DNA of 64,000 nucleotides from Parasponia andersonii. Lineage: Eukaryota > Streptophyta > Magnoliopsida > Rosales > Cannabaceae. The position numbers were made by a program, and so were the translations under genes. The stretch covers positions 1,758,024-1,822,023 of the forward strand of contig JXTB01000026.1 in the NCBI GenBank assembly GCA_002914805.1, read 5' to 3'. Below are positions 10,417-22,949 of the stretch, one piece after another. Position 1 is the first letter of the stretch. Each line of letters opens with the position of its first letter. The notes beneath the pieces are model-generated. The model was given only the letters and a program-made list of their open reading frames with translations. It was not told the DNA's origin and ran no database searches.

Positions 10417-12442
10417 TGTCACAATCCAAAACTCGGGCTAGTAGCAGAAGGAGAATTTTGCAAGGACGAGAAATTCTTTGATTTATTTGAAAAACGTCTA
10501 AAAAGTTTTAGTTTTATAAAATAATCAATTTTAGATAAAATATTTGGAATTTCATCCCGTGAACCTCTCCCACAGTTTGTATACACTATTAAACATAGAT
10601 AGAATAAATATAAAAAAAAAACGTAAATCAAATATATGGTCAAGCATCATCATCATCCACATCAGAATAGACACCAAAATGGCATACATGAGTTCACAGA
10701 CAAAAATAGAATGTAGTAATCTTGCTTCAATACTAAAAAAAAAAACTCAAACAGTCCAAACACCACAACAACACGATTCAAGTATTACTAAGATAACGAA
10801 CTATAATCCCGGCGGCCTCTTACTCCTCTTGATCTCTAAAATCGCACTGGACACCACATGAGGAAGGGAGTGAACATAAAATNTCAATCTATATACACAA
10901 GACACAAATCAACCCATGCCCATAAGCTCATATCCTCTCATCTATGGAAACCCAGGATGATGGCACTAAGTGTACCTAACAACCTGGCTAATACCTAAGC
11001 CCATACCCGGAGGAGACTCTCATGTATCGCCTACCAAACCTAGAGGGGCAACCGAATTGCCTATACCTACCAAATAGGGAGGTAATCAAAATTAACAAAA
11101 TCTCGTGCGGGTTTACAAATTCTACAGTGACGGTGGGGCATGCAGTGCCATATTATAAACTCACGATGCTAACACAGTGCTCATATATGATCCTATGACA
11201 CGTGCAACACAGAATTGAAGTGTAAAAATAATCGTGCTCTAGTTTTTTAGGAAAATAAGTATATTAGGCTTTTTTATAGAAAAACAGGCAGCACAACAGC
11301 CCTATTTTTGATATACCCAAAATAACTTGTACTCAAAAAATCACCAGAGCAATGCAGTATATATGTATATTATACCATCACAGTCCATCACATATGTTCA
11401 AAAAATTCAAAAACCACATTTGTTCTCATATGTTGCAGAAACTAAGTTTTATTCGAAAATAGTATAAAACGAAGGTAATCGAATCCCTACCTCATAAGAA
11501 TAGCAATACCACGCTATTGAATCCTCAAGGTATCGTTGACAATCGTCCGGATAATCGAGAACCAATTCTAAGCCCTCAATCATCCTCTTGCGAAAAATCA
11601 ACTTCTCAACGAAGCTTCAAATCCACAAAGGGACCTCTTTACTGAATTCCTAGCACCCAGAATAGCTAGGTTAGATATATAACTTATCCAAATTGAGGCA
11701 AATCTTAGTCCTCCGATTTCGATTTTTGTGTCGATCACCAAATATAGGCAATATATATATATATATATCAAATTTCCTCATTTTCCGAGTACAATCTAAA
11801 AACAACAATAAAAACACGATCTAACACCAAGATTAAAAAGTCAAACTTAAACTCAAAATATCCAAAAATGACAACTTTCGATTCGGGCAGTATAGGATTA
11901 AGATATATATACCTTGAGCTTCCTCTCGACGAGACAAATCTAACGACCTCGGTTAGAGGTCAAATGGTGGTCGGAATTGTCGTTGGTGACAAAAACTCCG
12001 AAACAACTCCAATGGTAGTTTTTAGTGAAACAGCGACTGGCGGCTATGCAGGATCGGCGGCGGGGCACCCTGACGGCACAGCGAGCTTGTGCCAAGCAGT
12101 TGGCAGGCTAGATGGTGGCTTGGGTAGCGGCGTAGCCTCCCCTGGTGCTTCAGCTGAGAGTGAACAGAGAGAGAGCGAGGGAGAATGGCGACGAGAGAGA
12201 GAGAGAGAGAAGATAGAGATTATGAGTGGGAGGGAGAGCCCATGTGGGGTAAGTAGGGGACTGTGCAAACTTTTAAAAATTTGCACTATAGTCCCCGATT
12301 CCCAAATCTCTATCAATTCAGTCCTCTAAAAATTATAATTTAGTTCTTTTGCATAAAACTTTTACAAATTAATCCCCCCATTATTATATTCAGAAAATTT
12401 ATAAAATGTCCAAATTACCTTCCAAAAATCTAGGTTTTTATA
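10417..12442 (-). mobile_element. solo LTR of a Tekay-type gypsy element, with 5-bp target duplication CTTAC
   Basis: It begins TGTCACAATCC and ends at 12442 in TTTTTATA, the decayed form of the TTTACA end in the full element at 23191-32243. It is flanked by CTTAC at 10412-10416 and 12443-12447. Internal blocks match that element's LTRs, for example the GGTAATCGAATCCCTACCTC block near 11475-11494 and near 31120-31139. No gag-pol or second LTR is attached, so it is a solo LTR, the usual product of LTR-LTR recombination. At 2026 bp it is close to the family's 2.16 kb. ORFs inside it are LTR sequence, not genes. One N occurs at 10883. Confidence 0.85.
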
Positions 12443-13772
12443 CTTACGGTACTCCATTTAGAGTGCTCAAACTATATTATATACTTATAGTCACCTATTT
12501 AGGTAGTTTGGATTATGGGTATTCCAGTTGGTCACATCGGACTTGTCATTTGCTTGCATCTATAGTTGTATACTTCGCTTGAATGATATGTACTTATTTT
12601 GGAAATATGATTGATAATAGTTTAGGATTTGTGAACCTTTAGACCATTGTTTATGAATAGATTTCTACAAACTGTTTGAGTAAGTTACTAGCCATGTAAG
12701 ATTTTAAAAGTAAGTATTTAACTTACGATTAAAATCCATTAACTGATTATTTATTGGGCGTTAGTACATCCTCTTTTTTTTCCCACTTTCAGGTGTTAGC
12801 TCGACTAAGATTGATGCCCATTTGGTTAGTAGAGTTGTTTGGTACTTTCTTATAGTCTTGTCTTCCTTTCAGGGTTCACGGTCTCCTTCCATCTTCCTGA
12901 TTATTTAGCCATGTCCAATAACATTTTGAAGTGAATGTATGAGATTATATTTATTTTTTATTGAAAGTTACGTGTATAAGAGGACATAATAGAAACTCTA
13001 ATGGACATTCTTGGATTCATAATTACTTAATTACAAACAATTGTCTTCAATGAGTGACTTTAGGCGTTGAAAATTTATTTATTGGTGATTTAATGAACTT
13101 TCTACAAGGGTGTTGTTTCGTTTTTCAAAATGTTAGAAAACAAAATCGTATTCACTATTCTTGTAAAATAAATTTATGAATTTCTAACTTATGAAATTCT
13201 AGCTCTGTGAGTCATGATAGTTTTGATGTTGTGCAGCATCGTTAGTGGCATTAGGCTTAACATTTTTTTTTTATTATTTGTAGAGACATGTATAGCTGAC
13301 CTTAATGCCAGTTCAGCTGATGTACCCTTTTAAAGAGCCTAGATTTTTTCCTATAGGGTTTTTCATAGGTATGTTTTAATGAGGCACAACTTGGTAATTA
13401 TTCTTCCCTTCTTTTTAGGTGTGTTTTTTCCTATCTGGTTGTATACATTTTACCTTTTATCTTTTCTTTTCAATAATAATTTTGGTCAAAAGTTGTTGAG
13501 AGCAGGAAGGTCAAACTCTTGGGTGTTAGTCAAGTTGGGATGTCTGAATCCTTTCCGAGTATTTCTTGTTAGGTCTGGATGCAATTTTTTAAAGAAAAAA
13601 ATTCCAAAATCCTTGAAGAATATCATTTTGTCAATGGTATTAATGTGAAATTTTGTGATTTTATAATAGGTGTCATATTTCTTATTAAAGTTTAGCATGC
13701 ATCCCTAATAAGCTTATTTAAGCATTTAAAATACAATATGATCCCTTGTTGCTATTGCTATTTCTTTCAAAA
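12443..13772. other. unassigned AT-rich spacer
   Basis: I see no recognisable gene, RNA or defined element here. The longest open frame (13379-13648, 89 codons) has no family signature I know, and its composition matches the surrounding spacer. Confidence 0.4.
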
Positions 13773-14369
13773 TACTACAACAATTGTAGCCTATTCCGAC
13801 GACATCTATTTCGACTATAATATGTCATCCTCATCCCCTAAGAATTTTGTGAATTTTTTGCGCAAGTACGCCGTGTTAAAAATTCAAGTACCCGTTGTTG
13901 CTATTTCTTTCAAAATACTACGCCGTGTTAAAAATTCACATTGGAATAGGTTAAAATTATTTAGCAAAATTTTTTAAATTGTAAAAATAATTACGAATGT
14001 AATGTTATTTTAAAAAAAGTTAATTGAATACCTCTTCCAAAGACAAAAGTTTTTCACAATATGGTTTTTAATAAACCAGATTGATCATGCCCTTTTCTTC
14101 CTCAATCTTTCTTAATTCCCTATTCTTTCTTCAATCTCTGATCTATCCCCTTTTTCGCATTCAACACCCCAACCCTCACCCATCTTGTGGCTCCACCCCA
14201 ATGTAACCTATCCCGTTATATGGGAAATTGACGTGGGTAGTTTAAATTTGGACTAAATTCACTTTTTTAGTTCAATTTTTCATATTGATATTCATAGTTC
14301 AAAATAATGACTTTTACCATTATTTTTCTTTTTAGGTGAGTATTTCTCTCCCTTTTCTTAGTTTTTCCC

Positions 14370-14645
14370 AAATTTTTCCTCATAAATATATAGCTCGTAG
14401 TCACAATTTTGTGACTATTGGTCATAATGTATTTTAGGTCATTATCCCAAATTTTCCCTCCTAAACATACAACTTGTAGTCACAATTTTGTGACTTTTCT
14501 CTCCTAAATGTACAACTCGTGGTCATAATTTTGTGACTCTTGGTCGCACTGTTTTTACATTATTATCCCAAATTTTCTCTTCTAAATATACAGCTCATGG
14601 TCATAATTTTGTGACACTTAGTCACACTGTGTTTTACATCATTAC
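14370..14645. repeat. degenerate tandem array with GTCACAATTTTGTGAC core
   Basis: Four imperfect copies share a AAATTTTC-type lead, a TAAATATACA-type block and the hairpin core GTCACAA-TT-TTGTGAC, with spacings between about 45 and 80 bp. Intact cores are at 14400-14415 and 14479-14494. Two later copies read GTCATAATTTTGTGAC. Most copies are followed by a second GTCA-type half site. Confidence 0.75.
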
Positions 14646-15136
14646 GAACATAATGAGACCCTGTTACTGTAGTTTGTAACTCATAGTCACAAAATTTGTA
14701 ATAACCTTATAAAACAAAGATAAGTAGGCTCTATTGGCTAATAATAGCTTACTAACATTTGTCGTCTAATATAAATATAATTTTATAAGAAAAAATAATC
14801 CATTTTCTTTATTGTAGTCATATATGTGATATTTATAGTAAAACAATTCATGATAGTCATAATTTTATGTCATATAACTCTGGTTCATGACTGCAAGTTA
14901 TGAAATTTGTGTCTATCTTACAAAAGTAAAATAAGTCTTCTCATTGGATAACAATGGCTTGATGATATTTTTCTAACTCAAATCTAATTTTACAAGAAAA
15001 ATTATGTCATTGTATTTATTAATAGTCATATTTGTGTTACCTTTGATCACACAATTCTTGATGATCATAAAATTTGTAATAGTTCGGGAATTTACACTTT
15101 TTATATCAAATATTCATATGATCTATAATTTAAAGT

Positions 15137-15395
15137 CACACAATTTGTGAAGATCTAAAACACAGAAAACTATCATTATCATAAATTAATTCAAAACTAT
15201 AAAATACAACAAAATTAGTACAAAAATCCATTAGTAATCACAAATTTAGTCCAAAATCCAAAAAACACAAAATTTGTGACGATCTAACATACACAAATTA
15301 TCATTGTCACAAATCAATCTATCACCACAAAACACACAAAAATTAGTCCCAAATTTTATTAGTAGTCACAAATTAGTTCTAAAATAATTCCTAAA
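15137..15395. repeat. two-copy tandem duplication, unit about 129 bp
   Basis: Copy one starts near 15137 (CACACAATTTGTGA) and copy two near 15266 (CACAAAATTTGTGAC). They share GATCTAA, TATCATT, the TCACAAATTTAGTCC-type block and other segments in the same order. Divergence suggests an old duplication within the same CACTA-like region. Confidence 0.6.
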
Positions 15396-15429
15396 AACAC
15401 ACAACAATATGCTACAAAATAAGTTGTAA

Positions 15430-16235
15430 AATGATCCAAACCCCCTCAGCATGGTACTTGCAGATTCAGAATAGTTCGCTTCATGAAGCAGATCCAAATG
15501 AGAGAGGACTTGGAGCTTAATATGCATCTAAACATTGTTATAAAGTAATTATTCAATCGTTTTAATGAAAGGAAAATAAAAAGAAAGAAATCATATTTAA
15601 TTTTATAAGCACTAACCAGCTAAAGTGCACCATTTATTATTTCTCTCATGCCATTAGAGATCACATCAGTGGTGGAGGTTCTAGCTATCACGCATGGAAA
15701 TATCTCCGCTCAATAGTTCTATGAATATCAAATACCCAAAACCAAATAATTACTAAACAAATATTTGAAACAATCTTAGTCAATCTTAGTAGAAAAACTA
15801 AGACTAAAATTGAATATTGTTACAGTCCATGGCTGCCAAGGCAAGGTGAAAGATCCGGCAAGGTGTTTGACCAAATTCCAAAAGCAGTCATTGTTGTAGC
15901 GACTATATTTAACCCATCAATGCCATTGCTCCTAACTCCGAGTTTCGGAGCCAATCTCGGCAATGGAGGAGCCATAGTCTTCGTCGACGTGGCCAAGGTC
16001 GAAATGAGTCGGCCTAGAAATTTCCTGGCGAGAGCGCAAACCATCTCGAGCTCGTCTTTGACCTAGGCATTCTCAGTCCTGCGATGTTGCTCTTCGATCG
16101 ATATCTCTCCAATGATTGTTAGGCCATCGTAGTTCGTGCACATGGGATTTCTCATGGCATCTCAGTTTGACATATTCTAAGCTTAGATCTTGTCATTTTC
16201 TACTGAAGTAGTGAGTTCTCGTGTTGTTGGAGTTG
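15430..16235. other. unassigned segment inside the CACTA-like region
   Basis: Short frames of 67-74 codons overlap on both strands at 15820-16066. They have no motif I recognise. The segment is more GC-balanced than its surroundings and could be captured sequence, but I cannot identify a source. Confidence 0.3.
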
Positions 16236-18810
16236 TGTAAAATCCTATATTTTGTAAGGGTAATTAAATAATTTTAATTCAAGGGTATTTTGGTAATTAT
16301 ACATTTTTGAATTAATTAAATAAAAATATGAAATTATTTTAAATTAAATTATTGGTGTTGAATCTAGACAAAATAAAATCTAGGTGCATTTGGGGCAAAA
16401 GTGAAAAAGAAATTACAAACTGGAGACAAAAGTATAACTAAGGAGGAACTAAAGTGAAAGAATCTTTTTAAAATTTGAGGTCAAAGTGGAATATCAGAAA
16501 TTTTTTCGGTCAAACCAGATTACGTCACGTGTCCCGCTACTACAATTTCCAAAAATTGCATATAAATCCCCCAAATTCTTCTTCTTCACCGAGGCCCTCC
16601 CAAGCACACCATCGGTTACTGTTCATTCGTCGCTCCTCCAGCCGCCACCGTGCCCGATGCGCCTGCCACCGTGATCGAAAGATGCCGACAAAGCAGTGCC
16701 TGGTGCCGCCGTCCAGTTTCACCACCCCTCACCGGAGAAAAAGCGGTCCGAACGTCGCATCATCGGATCGGATTTTTGGCCGCCGTTTCCTCCTCCGACG
16801 TCCGATCAACTCACCGTCAATGCCGTTGAACTCGTCTCGACTCCAGCTTTCATTTCCGACCACTCTCGGCCTCTAACTCGACTCGGGTGATAAGTTGAAT
16901 ACTGTAGCAATTTTATGATATTAAATTTTTGTGGTATTTTCGTAATTATTTTGGAATTGAGTTATTTATCCCACGAAACTTTTACCACGTGAAAGAGGAA
17001 ATTGAAACATGAAATCTCATAATTTGAAGTGTTGAAACAGTAACCGGAAGATTGTTAATTATCGAAATGAAAATGTGGTATTTTTCTAATTATTTTCCAA
17101 ATGTGGTAATTTTATAATTTTCGGATTTATGAGCCCATTTAATGCTCGGGACCTTGAAACTGAGTTCTGACTTCGAATTTGAACTCAATGAGGTCGGGAC
17201 ATGAATTTTGATATAAAATACCACTATTTTCTGAAGTGGCACGAAAATCGAGAAAATAACTCGTGAATTACACCGTTTTGCGTGCCACGGCCGATTCCGC
17301 ACTTGGACCCGTTTTGACAAACTTTATATCTAACCCATTATTTTTGGATGTTCTGAATTCAGTGGTGATTTCTGTTTCTCAATCTGAGACTCCGTTTGAA
17401 AAGTCAACTTTTCAAGTGAACGTGACGAGATTCGAGAACGACTATCTGAACAACTAGGTGATCAATTGAGGATATTTCAAGCGTCGTTAGCTCAACATAA
17501 CTACTATTTCAAGGTAGGGAATTCAATTGTCTTGTTTATCTTATTTTTCCTAAAAATTGGAATTTATTGTGAAAAGTGACATTTTGTGATTTTATTAAAT
17601 TAAATTATTTGAATAATTATTTTAGTGAATTACGAACTTGTAAAACATTGTAGACTGCTCTGGATATTTTACGTATGATTTCATATAAGTTTTATACTTT
17701 GGATTTGACTAAATCAAAGGAATTAAGCTGTCAAATATTTTAAGTACAAAATGGATTTTTATTTAAAAATCAGAGCATGTCTAGAATGTTTAACCTCTAC
17801 ATGGTTGTTTGAGACTCCACATATTACACATTTCATACGATCATGCATGTGAGTCGTCTTAGGCATCACGGTGTTGTAGTAGGCGGACTAGTACACCCGC
17901 TTTCGGTGAGAGCCCGTAAGCCCGTGTGGGGTTTGTTTTCTGACTATCTCCATTTGGTAGGCGTAGGCATTCAATGCCCCCTCTGGTTCGGTAGGATTAG
18001 ACACATGAGTGTTCCTCTGGTTTCCAGAGAAAGATTTCAAGCAAAGAGTACTCAATACATGTAGTATAAGTTGCTCTAGTCATGATGAGAGGATGAGAGC
18101 TCATGTGATGTGCTGATTTATGTGATATGCATTATACTTATTTTATTAAGACTTTTATATGTTTTGACATCGATATTTGGTTTTGGTTTTTAGCATGGTT
18201 TTCTGTAAATAGTTTAAATCCTTAATATTTATAGAAATGTTTTCCAGTACTACTAACCATGCAGATGTTTTGAGAATTATAAGAAAAGACTTTCCCAAAA
18301 AGGGAAATTGGGTAACCTACTGGGTATTTTATGCTTACTCTCCCTACTTTCTCCACAAGTGGTGTCTAGTATAATATTGACGATCAACAAACGGAATAAG
18401 AAGCTATCTTTTACTTGTAGTTTGTGACTTAGTAATGCTAGGAGTGTGAATTTAAGACATGTATTTAAGTCTTGTTAAATAAATGGATTATGCTAGCATT
18501 CAAATTAAGTGTGTTACTTTGAATATGTCTGTAAACTATATATGTCATACTAGCTTGATGTTGAGGTGTGAATGATGATGCTCAATAAACTATTTGAAAT
18601 TTTATTTTCTAATAATTTTTCAGTCTGTGTTTATTGGTAACTATAAACTGTGGGGTAGGTTTATTGGTTGGAATTCCAAATACTTTTGTTTATCATACCA
18701 TTTTAAAAATTTAAAACCCTTTAAATATATATATATATTAAAAAACTAAAAAATTTCTAATTCTAGTGAAATTTCCCTTCTCCAACTACCCTAGGATTTA
18801 GGTCGTGATA
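16236..18810 (+). mobile_element. solo LTR of a Tekay-type gypsy element, opposite orientation, target duplication AGTTG
   Basis: It begins TGTAAAATCC at 16236 and ends in GTCGTGATA at 18810 (family end GTGACA). It is flanked by AGTTG at 16231-16235 and 18811-18815. Internal blocks are the reverse complement of the LTRs at 23191-25349 and 30083-32243, for example the stretch about 17310-17440. At 2575 bp it is longer than its relatives and carries a GC-rich segment at about 16600-16890. The ORFs it contains are LTR sequence. No internal domain remains. Confidence 0.85.
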
Positions 18811-18982
18811 AGTTGGATCTAGTAAATAATCCCTAGAAAAACGATAATAATCAACTACTAAGAAAACTCAATTGATAATCTTAACGAAAGGATATAATGA
18901 CTAATATATCACCTTCATTTGGGTTTAGCAATTTTTGGAACCATATTTTCTAATGGCCTTCGGCGCCGTTACTGCTACACTC

Positions 18983-19060
18983 CTCTCTCTCTCTCTCTTG
19001 ATTGGCTTCTCTCTTACTCTCTAACACTCCTCGATTGGCATCTCTCTTACTCTCTAACAA
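18983..19060. repeat. CT-rich tandem duplication
   Basis: A (CT)n run is followed by two copies of a roughly 35-bp unit of the form GATTGGC(T/A)TCTCTCTTACTC, ending CTAACA. Confidence 0.7.
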
Positions 19061-19794
19061 TTGCTTCCCATGTGAGGATATTTTAGACTTCTTATCTTTT
19101 GGAGAGTATTAAAAATGTCATTTTGAAAAAGTGAACTAAAAAAATTAATATGACCCAAATTTAAACTACTTAAGTCAATTTCTCCCGTTATGTCACCCTT
19201 ACGCAGCCACCTCCGCCCTTAGCCCGTCACGTCTGCCCAAAAACCTCCCTACACCTAAGCCCAAAAGCCTCCATAAAAACCTCTGCCATCTAACTAACTC
19301 TTAGCTCCACCCCCACCACTGCTTAGCTCTACCACCCCATAGTTGCCAACTCTCTCCCTCTATATATTTGCGTGTTTATGATTTCAATTTTGGTAAAAAT
19401 TTCTATTTTGCTACTGGTTTGTTTTTTTTTTTTTCGATTCCAGAATTCTTTGGACTAGCCTTCTCCCTTTCTACCGTTGATAATTTTTTTGGGGGGGGGA
19501 AGAATTCTTTGGACTCGCCCTCTCCCTCCCTACCTTTGATATTAAATTATAGGCTAGTTAAACTTATACGTTGTTTTGAATTAGAGGTTAGTCAAACTTA
19601 TACGTTGTACTGAAATAAAATTTATTTGTTAATTTGATCATTGAAGTTAGGTTAGTTTGAAAAAGGGATTTTGACTTGAGATATTTCTATGAGTATTGGA
19701 ATATTGTTAATTAATGATTTCATTATGAATAGTTTGGTGAAATCAAAAAATAGAAATTAAAGACTGTAATTATGATTAATAGTAAAAAAAAAAA

Positions 19795-20120
19795 AAAGAG
19801 TTCGGTTAAATTGAATGAGGATTTTTTTCTAGGGTTTTAAATTGTAATTAGTTTTTTATATTAATATGTGTTTTGAAATAGGATTTTGGGATTAATATGT
19901 AGTATGACATGTGGTTATGGAATTTTGTTTATGATATGGGGAATTGAAATGTAATATGCGTATGATCATGAGGTCTGAAAATGGACTTTAAATTTAGTAT
20001 ATTAGGACTATGGAATTGCAGTGTAGTTTGAGTTTTGGGATTTGATATTTATTTAAGTTTAGTTTTATTAGGATATGTTTGAATTCCTATATATGTTTTT
20101 ATTTATAAACATGTGGAATT
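19795..20120 (+). repeat. dispersed repeat, copy A (copy B at 33985-34350)
   Basis: Co-linear with 33985-34350 in the same orientation. Shared blocks include TTTAAATTGTAATTAGTTTT, GGATTTTGGGATT, TGGACTTTAAATTTAGTATA and GGGATTTGATATTTA. It is non-coding and AT-rich, and probably belongs to an unidentified transposable element. Confidence 0.75.
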
Positions 20121-20973
20121 AGTTATGAACATGTGTTTTGAAAGAAATGTATGAAAATGTAGTTATTTTTTGAAAGTAGATTATAATGTGGTTGGTTACG
20201 TTTGGATTATGTCAATATATGGTTAAATGGTGAATATTGGTTATATATGTGATTATGGAAATATGATATGAAAATATGGTTTTATAGGTAATAGAATTGA
20301 AATAGTGAAAATTTTAACTAAAATTTAATTGAATTATTGTAATTAATAATATTTAGTGATGTTTAATTTTAATAATTAATTATAGGTTTGTTTTACTTAA
20401 TTAATAATGTTTTGTTTAATATTTAAAATATTTTCATAATTAAAAGTATTGATTATTAGCTGAATTTTTTAAAAATAAATAAATAAAAAGCATAGACACT
20501 AGTCGTCACAATAGAACATTATTATTTCACAAAATAGGTTATATATATTTTTAACATGTGCATTCAATTTTTTTTGTGACAACAATTGACAGCGTGTAAT
20601 GGCGATGACAGAAAAATTTGTCACTATATAATGATATGGTGACCTAATATAATTGCAACAGTCGTCACCGTATAGTCAGTTTCCTATAGTAAAGAAGACC
20701 ATAGACTACATTATACGTTCGTGAGCACATACTGGGACAATTATGTTACTATAAACTACACAGTTGAAAAGCTTGATTTTGTTTCTAATAAGTCTTGTCA
20801 ATATATGCAACAGGTTCTTCATATCATGGGCCATATCATAATTTTGCGAAAGAGACATAATTTTAAGGTTTTTTATAGTTCTATATATGACTCCTTGTAT
20901 ATTACTTAGCAGCATGCTTCCTCTATTTTATGCATACGGATTCGGCCCTGTCCAAATGACGAAGTATTGGTGG

Positions 20974-21154
20974 NNNNNNNNNNNNNNNNNNNNNNNNNNN
21001 NNNNNNNNNNNNNNNNNNNNNNNNNNNNNNNNNNNNNNNNNNNNNNNNNNNNNNNNNNNNNNNNNNNNNNNNNNNNNNNNNNNNNNNNNNNNNNNNNNNN
21101 NNNNNNNNNNNNNNNNNNNNNNNNNNNNNNNNNNNNNNNNNNNNNNNNNNNNNN
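20974..21154. other. assembly gap (181 N)
   Basis: A run of N. Open frames reported across it are meaningless. Confidence 1.
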
Positions 21155-22141
21155 TATAGAATCTCATGTACAACTAACTAAACGACTAACGGCTAGGGAA
21201 GAGGTGGAAAACTACGGTCCAGAAGGGCCCACATGTGGGGCCAGCTTTTGCCACGTGAAGTTAAAGAAGATTCTACCTGTCATGCAGCATCACTTGTAAG
21301 TTTATTCATCCTTTGCCTACCCTTCTCTCTCTCTCTCTCTCTCTCTTCTTTTCCTTTTCGTCAATCCATCTTTTGGTGCTTTCCCCCTTTTTGTGTTTAT
21401 GCTTCTTCATTTACCAAAATAAATAAATAGTTTTAAATATGGAATGTGCTATATATCGTTTTAGAGGGAGAAAAAGGAAAAAACTGAGTATCATCACCAT
21501 GTAATTACAGATAAATTAAATTTTATAAAGAATGGATTAGAATTTATATAGAGTAAAATGAATATGAAAAAAGCAACTTTAATTAACTCGCAACGTAGTC
21601 AGTTTCTTATGTGATCGCCTTTGTTTCTAGTCTAGTAAATTACATACACATTATACATGAGGCCAACATACATGATACATAGATATGTGATCAAAACATT
21701 CAAAATTGTTGTATTTTCTTTTATTTGAATGCTCCTCTCACATTCCTTCGAATGGCTTCGCTCGTTAATATCGAAGGCTTTTCTTATATGTACCTTCCGG
21801 TTCAGCCTTTACCCCGTACTTAGCCGAACCTATTCCCTAATAAGTAAACGGATCATATTATCTTCATGAAATATTTGAGAAGTTATAGTTTGATATTTGC
21901 TGACAATTCTCTTATTTGGATTTGACTCTACGTGTCTTCAAGAGTTCACTAAATAAAGAATGATAATTCAGGTTCATTAAATACAATTAATCAATGAAAT
22001 TAAACTAACAATTATGTAATGTATAAACACTTTGTGTACACACATATAAATCCTAATCCCATCTTTATAAATTTTATTTCTAATTACATGTGACAATACT
22101 CAATCTTTTTCTCATTTTCTCCCTCTAAACCGATATGTGTG

Positions 22142-22192
<51 letters not shown>

Positions 22193-22949
22193 CAGCTTGA
22201 CTATGATTTAACTAAGCGTATACATACATATACAATATATAGCAACAAAAGACAAGCAAAGCATACATATGGAGAACTTTTAGAAAAGGTGGCAACCGCC
22301 AACGACGCATTTTTATTTGTTTGTACTTTGGTAGTTTGAAGAATACTTTAGAGAAACATTTGTATAATATGTGTAAAGATCAACCTAGAAAATGCTGCCG
22401 AAAGAGACCTATGTTTCTCTTTGAATGATCTGAACGCCATCCAAAAAAGAAAAACTAAATAAAAAGTAGATAAATATAAATTCAATAATAAACCTCAATC
22501 CAAAAGAAGAAACAAGACAAAGCCAACAAAGTACTCGAGAAGATTTAATACTACGTAGCGATAAATAAAAATAAATAAAATAAAATAAAAACTGAACTAT
22601 GATATTTCAGCAACTTTAATCATATTTTTTCGGCCAATGTAAAATTATAACTTTATATGTATTTATAAAATTCATACTATAATTATATATATCCTTCATA
22701 TTTTTGACCGATTTAAACCATTAAAAGATGATATCTACACATTTAACAATATGCCTGGACAACATATCCATAAAACCCGAAAACTTTTAAATTGTATTTT
22801 ATTAAAGGGTTTTAGTAAGACTTCTTGGAATTAAAGTATGTTAATTTAAATATGTGAGGATCTTAAATTTCCTTTATGCGGTGGAATTGGAACAAAATTT
22901 TAATTTATAAAAGTATAGTTCTTATTTTATAAATGATCGGATAAAGCAG
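21155..22949. other. gene-poor spacer
   Basis: No recognisable gene. The piece right of the gap (about 21170-21300) is less AT-rich and is followed by a (CT)n run at about 21322-21346, which could be a promoter or leader remnant, but no coding frame follows. Confidence 0.35.
22146..22186. repeat. (TA)n microsatellite
   Basis: About 20 uninterrupted TA units. Confidence 0.95.

Larger units (their letters stand above)
13773..20692. mobile_element. candidate non-autonomous CACTA-like element with nested insertions
   Basis: The left end reads TACTACAACAATTGTAGCC, running into CCGACGAC. The right end, inverted, reads TACTATAGGAAACTGAC, running into GGTGACGAC. Both resemble degraded CACTA termini. 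Sequence at about 14196-14300 is repeated inverted at about 19113-19215, sharing the block TAGTTTAAATTTGG with its neighbours. GTCACAA/TTGTGAC motifs crowd 14280-15420 and recur at 20500-20690, as subterminal repeats would. No transposase is present. The interior holds a solo LTR (16236-18810), and the right arm holds a repeat also found at 33985-34350. The flanking trinucleotides do not match exactly, so the boundaries are tentative. Confidence 0.4.

Noticed and set aside
11868..12329. 153-codon plus-strand frame in the first solo LTR
   Set aside because: It lies wholly inside a solo LTR and has no known motif.
15820..16066. Frames on both strands of about 70 codons
   Set aside because: Mutually overlapping with no family motif. 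One cannot choose either, and the region lies within a transposon-like segment.
16475..16890. Overlapping Ser/Pro/Arg-rich frames
   Set aside because: They fall inside the second solo LTR. The unusual composition comes from the LTR's GC-rich segment, not from a gene.
20887..21299. Open frames of 80-110 codons across the gap
   Set aside because: They consist mostly of N and have no meaning as coding sequence.
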